Assembly: GCA_031213475.1 (NCBI GenBank)
Contig: JARUPZ010000019.1
Location: 3,560,770-3,624,769 of the forward strand
DNA: 64,000 nt
From: Nereocystis luetkeana
Lineage: Eukaryota > Sar > Phaeophyceae > Laminariales > Laminariaceae
Direction: 5' to 3'
Position numbers and translations under genes: made by a program. This document shows, one piece after another, positions 49,801 through 55,800 of the stretch. Below the pieces are notes generated by a model that saw only the letters and a list, made by a program, of their open reading frames with translations, was not told the origin of the DNA and did not search any database. Every line of letters begins with the position of its first letter. Position 1 is the first letter of the stretch.

Positions 49801-52800
49801 TTTGTGTTTTTCTGGTCGCAAATTGTCAACACGGAGATCGAAACCAGCTCGTGCGACGATCGACCCTCGATCTCGACAAACACTCAGCCCACGGCCAACC
49901 CACTCGGTATCTGGCAAGCCCAACGAGTATAGATGACGGCCTCGAAGGTATCAGGCGGATCCATGGTCTAGGGGGCGAGAGCTTGCCGGCGGCGTCGTAC
50001 GGTATCCTCCCAAACCTGAAAAAAGACTATTTTTTGCCATTCGAGACGGATGGAGAAGTTTTGTCTTCTGTTTTGCGCAAACCAGCGGCCAAATGTGTTT
50101 TTATCACACGCCTGGTCAGCTCCCGCCACATGACACCGGCCATGGTGTGAACACGATGACCTTAGGGTGGGTCGGAGCCCCTAACGAGCGCACTCCGTTC
50201 AGAATTCGTGACGCAATCGTTGGTTTGGTTGATCGATGTCTGTCGAGGACTCGGAATCTCGCCGCTTCGAACCAAAGATCGGCCTGAGTTTTTCTCAAGC
50301 CGATGTTGGCCCAACATCGGCCCCAGATTTGCTTTTTTCGGGCTTTTCCAAAAGTTAGGAACCTTTTTTTTTTTTTTTAGGTGGCCCATAGGAAGCGTGT
50401 TCTGATTTGTTTTGGCGGGTATCTTTGAAATTCAAACTTTTTATTGCAACTTCGCTGTACCATTGGCATAGGTCTGAGATCGACGATTTCATCGAAACTC
50501 ATCTTTGCAAGTTGTGTGCGTTACTTCGATCGCGCGTACTTCGGGTTTAATATGACCTCATGCAGGGTATATACCCCTTATGCTTTAAAGTATGAATTGT
50601 ATAGTTGATGTATTGTACCTTGTTGCCGTCCCCTTCTACGGTCACCATGTACCCTGCGCTGTCGAGTATCTCCTTCACCCTCTTGGCAGAATCGGCATTC
50701 GCCTCGCCAAGGAGAACCCGCGCGTGGAACAACCCTTCCCCGCCCCCCTTGTCTTGCTCCTCCCCCTCCTAGGAAAGAGCGACGGCACAACACCGAGATG
50801 AAAGTGTGGAAGCAGCAACAGCAAAAAGCGCGCGTTGGTTGGGTGCACGCTTTCCGGTTGGAAGGAAGACGCGAAAGAGAGGAGATGAACAAGGCAGAGC
50901 GCCCCGTAGAGGACGCTTGCTGTATTGAGGAAGAAGGTGCTGGTGTGGGCTCTGGCGTAGACTGGAGGAGGGAGGAGAGGCGGTTATATCAAGGTCTTCA
51001 CCGAGTACTTGGGGACACCACGAAAACATAGAGGTCCGGAAGCTTAACGCCATACTGTGTAATAACGCATGACAACACACGCACCCTCTCGGACGAATTT
51101 CGAAGCTGTTTTTCTCGACAATGAGGAAGGTGCAGACGACGAGCGATGCGTCTACGAAAGCATCTCGTCAAGGTCTTTCCAAAGTCACCATTTTCGTCGT
51201 GTGCTATACGGTTTTGTTTGAGCTCACCCGTACGCATGGCGAGCTTTTCGGTTGACGGTCACGACCGAAGCGATCAACTGTTGAGACCTTTCCGACTGAT
51301 GTTCCTGCCAAAAACAACCAACCGAACCACCCGTGGTTTTCCTTCCTCTCGAACGCATACCCGCCTCTTCTTCTCCTCCTAGGTTCGTTTCTACCCCAGC
51401 TTTTCTGCGCACACCTCGTATTCTTCGGCCAAAGACAACGAGCTCCCGCCCGTCTCCACCGAGCTTCCCCCTCCGCCGCCCGCGCCTAAGCTGCTCCCAC
51501 CTAACCTCCGCTCTCTCTTCCGCTTCTCCCGCTTGGCCCCCGCCACTGCCGCGCAACCCCTGAGGTAATTATCCAAGTCCTCGAACTTCTGCCCGGACGA
51601 CGGCAGACCCGGCCCCTTTTCGCGCCCCCCCTTCGCGCGGTCTTCCCCTTGCAACCGCCCTCTCCATGTAACAGCCGTCCTCCCGTCATCTCCGCCTCCC
51701 CGTCGAACATCGCCCGCTTCCAATCCTTGTTGTTTCCGGTTTCCCCCCTCGCTTCGTAGCTCCGCTCTGCTGCCAGGCAGCGGTCTTTTTCGGCTCTCCC
51801 TTTCGTGGACGGCGTCGCCTTGGCTCCTAGGGCGAGGTGTGGCTGAAAGCGTCCCCACTGCTGCTGCTGCTGCTGCTCGCGCGGCGGTGGCGTTACCACG
51901 GCGGTCTCGTGTCTCGCCCGAGCTCAGGCTAGCTGGGCCGTTCTCTTCTAGATCGCCGCCGTCGGCCAACCTCCTTGACGAGCTGCTTCTGTCGTGAAGG
52001 TTGCTGTGTCGCCCTTCTCTAGAGCGGTGGCAGCGGGGGGAGAACGGCCTAAGCAACGAGGCGGGTGGCAATCGCTAAGGTGATGGGTTGGGGTGGAGTG
52101 GGAAAAGATATGCGATAAATCGTGTGCCTCCTTTGTACTTTGTGAGGCTCGTTCATGTTGTTCGTATGTTTGTATTTTCGAGCGAAGGGAAAAAATAAAT
52201 CTGCTCTCGACGCAGACGTTTCCCTATTGAACAATCCTTCGTCTAGCGGCGCTGTCTCTTCACACATACGGGTAGACTAAGGCGACATGTTCCCTATTTC
52301 AACAATGGCTTGTCTGTCCGCGCTGTCTCTCCATAAACAAACGTAGACTACGAGGTGATATGGGGTGGGAAACGGTATGCGGTGTACGCATCTCGTACGT
52401 ACGCGTCTTTTTACTCCATACTGGCACTATAGTAGGTAGGATCGATTCCTCTTGTCACATATCAGCATTTTCGTATCTTCTCTCGTGCAGATTTTCCCCA
52501 TCTATTCATAGTATCAGTTCGTCGATCCGCCCTGTCTCTTTCGCACAGGTCGGACAGGTAATCTACAGATCATGCATGATCTAGATATTTCAGGCCGTAA
52601 ATATCACATACTCCTGATCTATACGATCTAGCTTATCAGGTTGTCGGGTGGGAGCAGTATACTCTGCATAGTCTGGTACATGTTTCCTGGGTTGGATCTG
52701 TACTGTACAGATCAAACACAGCAGCCTCATAACGGCAGGTTAGTAGGATCTAGATGATACATATGATCTAGATCATGATCTATCTATCCGAGCTGTGTTC

Positions 52801-55800
52801 TCTTTTTCTGAAACACCAAAGATGGCCCCACCTGGAAGCGTTGAGGCTGTCCGACCGGTCGCACACGGCGGATGCCTCCGCTTCGAGCGCTTCCTGCCGG
52901 GTGATGGTTTCGCGTGCCATATCCAGGAGAGCATACACCTGTTCTCGTTTTTTATGCAAGAGTGGGGGGGTGGGGACGCAACAGCGAGGAGCGAATGGGA
53001 GGGCGGACACACAAGCGGCGATGCACGGCGATTTTCACAACCAAAACGCGGGCCTGAAGACGCGTGTTGTGGTAGGAAGGGGTACGTGTGTAACACCTAG
53101 AATTTCTGAGGCTCCCCGCTCGAAGAGCTCTTTTAATCTCACCCCAAAAACCCACTTGACCAAAAAAAAACGACGCCCCATAGATACATCATCCCATGGA
53201 CTACTGTAGGTACCCAACGAATACTAGATAGTAACGTAAACCTATGGCTCTAAATATAGTGGGTACGTTAGATCCTCAGTTGCAATGGTTGATCAGTTGC
53301 AACGGTCAAGGGGTCCCGTCGGTGAGACATTTTTTGGGGCTCAGAAGTTTCCAAAAGCTTCCTCAAGGGGGGGGCGTACAGAGGCGATACGCTTCTCGAT
53401 GTATGTGCTCATGGACACTTATGTGGCTGTGAGGAACACTACGTCTACAACGTGCGGTAGGTTTGGACGCTCAACCGACTACACCTAGGATGAAGTTTGG
53501 ACAAACACGAGACGTTTCACCGAAAGGAGTGAGCGAGAGAGAGGGAGAGAAAGAGAAAGAGCGAGAGAGAGAGCACTTACCCTGAAACAAGACTCGCAAA
53601 CGCGAACGGGTTTGTAGAAATTCTGCGCGCCGCCAGCAACAACCTCGTCCTCCCTTTTCCGGGCGTGCGTCCTCATGGTACTAGCTTCCGTCTCCTGCAG
53701 CATACGGCTTACCCCCGAATTCCTCCCGCCCCCGCCACTCTCGCCCCCCATACCACTAGCACCAATCTTGTCCCCGTCCCGCCGTGGTATATCTGACGTA
53801 CTTCGGTTTGCTTTAAGCATTCCCGGGGCTGACCCGGCCAGTCCGATTGCCGCTTCTTCTTTAAAGCTGCTCTTACGGCGGTCTCTTTCCTTCCTTGCCA
53901 GGCTTACACTCTTCAACGAAACTTCGGACCATTTTCGAGGGTCCCTGTCTTTTAGCCCTCCGGCTATGGGGTCGCGTTTAGGCCTGTTCGAACCGATCCC
54001 TCCTGCACCCGTCGGACCCGAGGTCGAGGTCTCCTGCTTCCCGCCCCCGCCCCTCGCGTGCCCCCCCATGCCCCCGCCGTCTGCCTTCATAGCAGTGGAA
54101 GGCTCCACTTTCGTGACGAGACCGTCTTCCACCTGGCGGCGGAAGCTCGCGTCCCTCCGAAGGGCTGACAGTTCTTGCCCGCTGAACAGCCTAGACGCCA
54201 CCTTCAAAGGGGTGAGGGACGAGGGGGGCCGTGAAGGAAATACAGGCTGGGGGAAGATAGCCAAGGTAGGCGTGTTTGATATGGCGTGTACGTTGGGGTA
54301 CACGAGTAACCTAACCGGGTACAACCTGCCAACGGGTATATAATATGCCGCTTATACTACCGCCCCGCGATTACCATAAATGCCTGTCTCCATATTACGT
54401 AACATGAGATTTTTTATAATATACCCGGCTACGTAGAAGGGATTAACGGCAATGACCCCAATATTGCACCCGCGTCAACTAACACACCCTTGCAGCAAGG
54501 TTTCTAGCTCAAACCGCGATTCCGCTGTGCTGTATGGCGCAGGCTGCATACACGGTTCTTTACCAGCAGCTACCTGGTGCCTTTTTTTCTGAAAGCCTCG
54601 AGGCATGACGGCACTATAACACGTCCGGTGAGTGTCCGCAGCCGCCTACGCTTATATACGAGTATGACTGTGTCCCGAGGACATACTCAAACCAATCCGG
54701 TATACATACAAACGCAGTCCAAGCGAACACAGGGGCGTTCTGAAAGCAACTAGAGGGAGCCTCTTCTTCGACCTTACCTGACTACCCTGATGAGGGGGGG
54801 CGGCAAGGCCGAGATGGTCAGACCTGTTATTTACCAAACTGATTTGCCAAGGAGTACGAGGCTCCGATATGAACCTACCGCACCTCCACTTTCGCCCCTT
54901 TTCCCATTAGCACGCACTGAAGAAAGCACCGCAGTCTCAGGGGCGCGCGCTTGCAAAAGAAATGGTGCCGACCAAGCCAGCGAAGATATTTCACGGAGTC
55001 TTGAAAAGTCGCTGACCGTGTGTATATATACGGTGCAGTAGCGGTGGGTCTACCTACGAGGTACCGGGAGGGGGGCGGGTTGTTTCACCTTCCGCCTGGA
55101 AACTTAGTCGACATCTACCATGCGTACGTACACACACACGTACACACCTCCGTGAAAAAGTTTTGGCTGGAGATTTCCGGGTCGAGCAGCGATCCTCGCG
55201 GGTCCCGTTGCTTGCGCGGGTCATCTGAATCTTCTCGAGGGTCCTGTCATATATATATATTATATATATATATATAGGCACACAGTATTGCATTTGGGGT
55301 CGTTTTTTTTGTGATCATTTTGGGCCTTCAGAGCGAAAACATGACGACAAAAATGACAGAACGACGAATACGTCGGTATGGCATCGGGCACTGCTTGTTT
55401 TTTTGGGGGGGGAGGTGCACTCATATCATGCATGGCGGAAGGCGTATGGCCATATCATGAACCCTCGCATCTCTACAATGCCGGGAAGGAGCACGTCGGG
55501 ATTTCGCCGGGCAAGCAGATACACATTGCTTGCACCAAGCGTGGTGGTGTGATAAATTGGGTGTCCGCAACTCTTCTTACCGAATCGTCAATGCAAGGAG
55601 TCGTCATGGCCCCGTATGATACTCGTACTGCTGTGCGCTCTCGCTACTCGTACGAATATACGTAGGTAGGTGTATTTGTGCGGTACACGGCTGATAGGAC
55701 CAATCTTGTTGTCAAAGTGTTCCGTCGCTCTCTCTTGGTCCCAGGATACTCAACTTAACTGTATATTAATCTGACCTGTAGTCTGGTATCAAAATCGAGC

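Noticed and set aside
51391..52071. Separate gene for the Arg/Gly-rich frame
   Set aside because: Phases join it to exons 3 and 5, so it is read as a linker of the giant protein.
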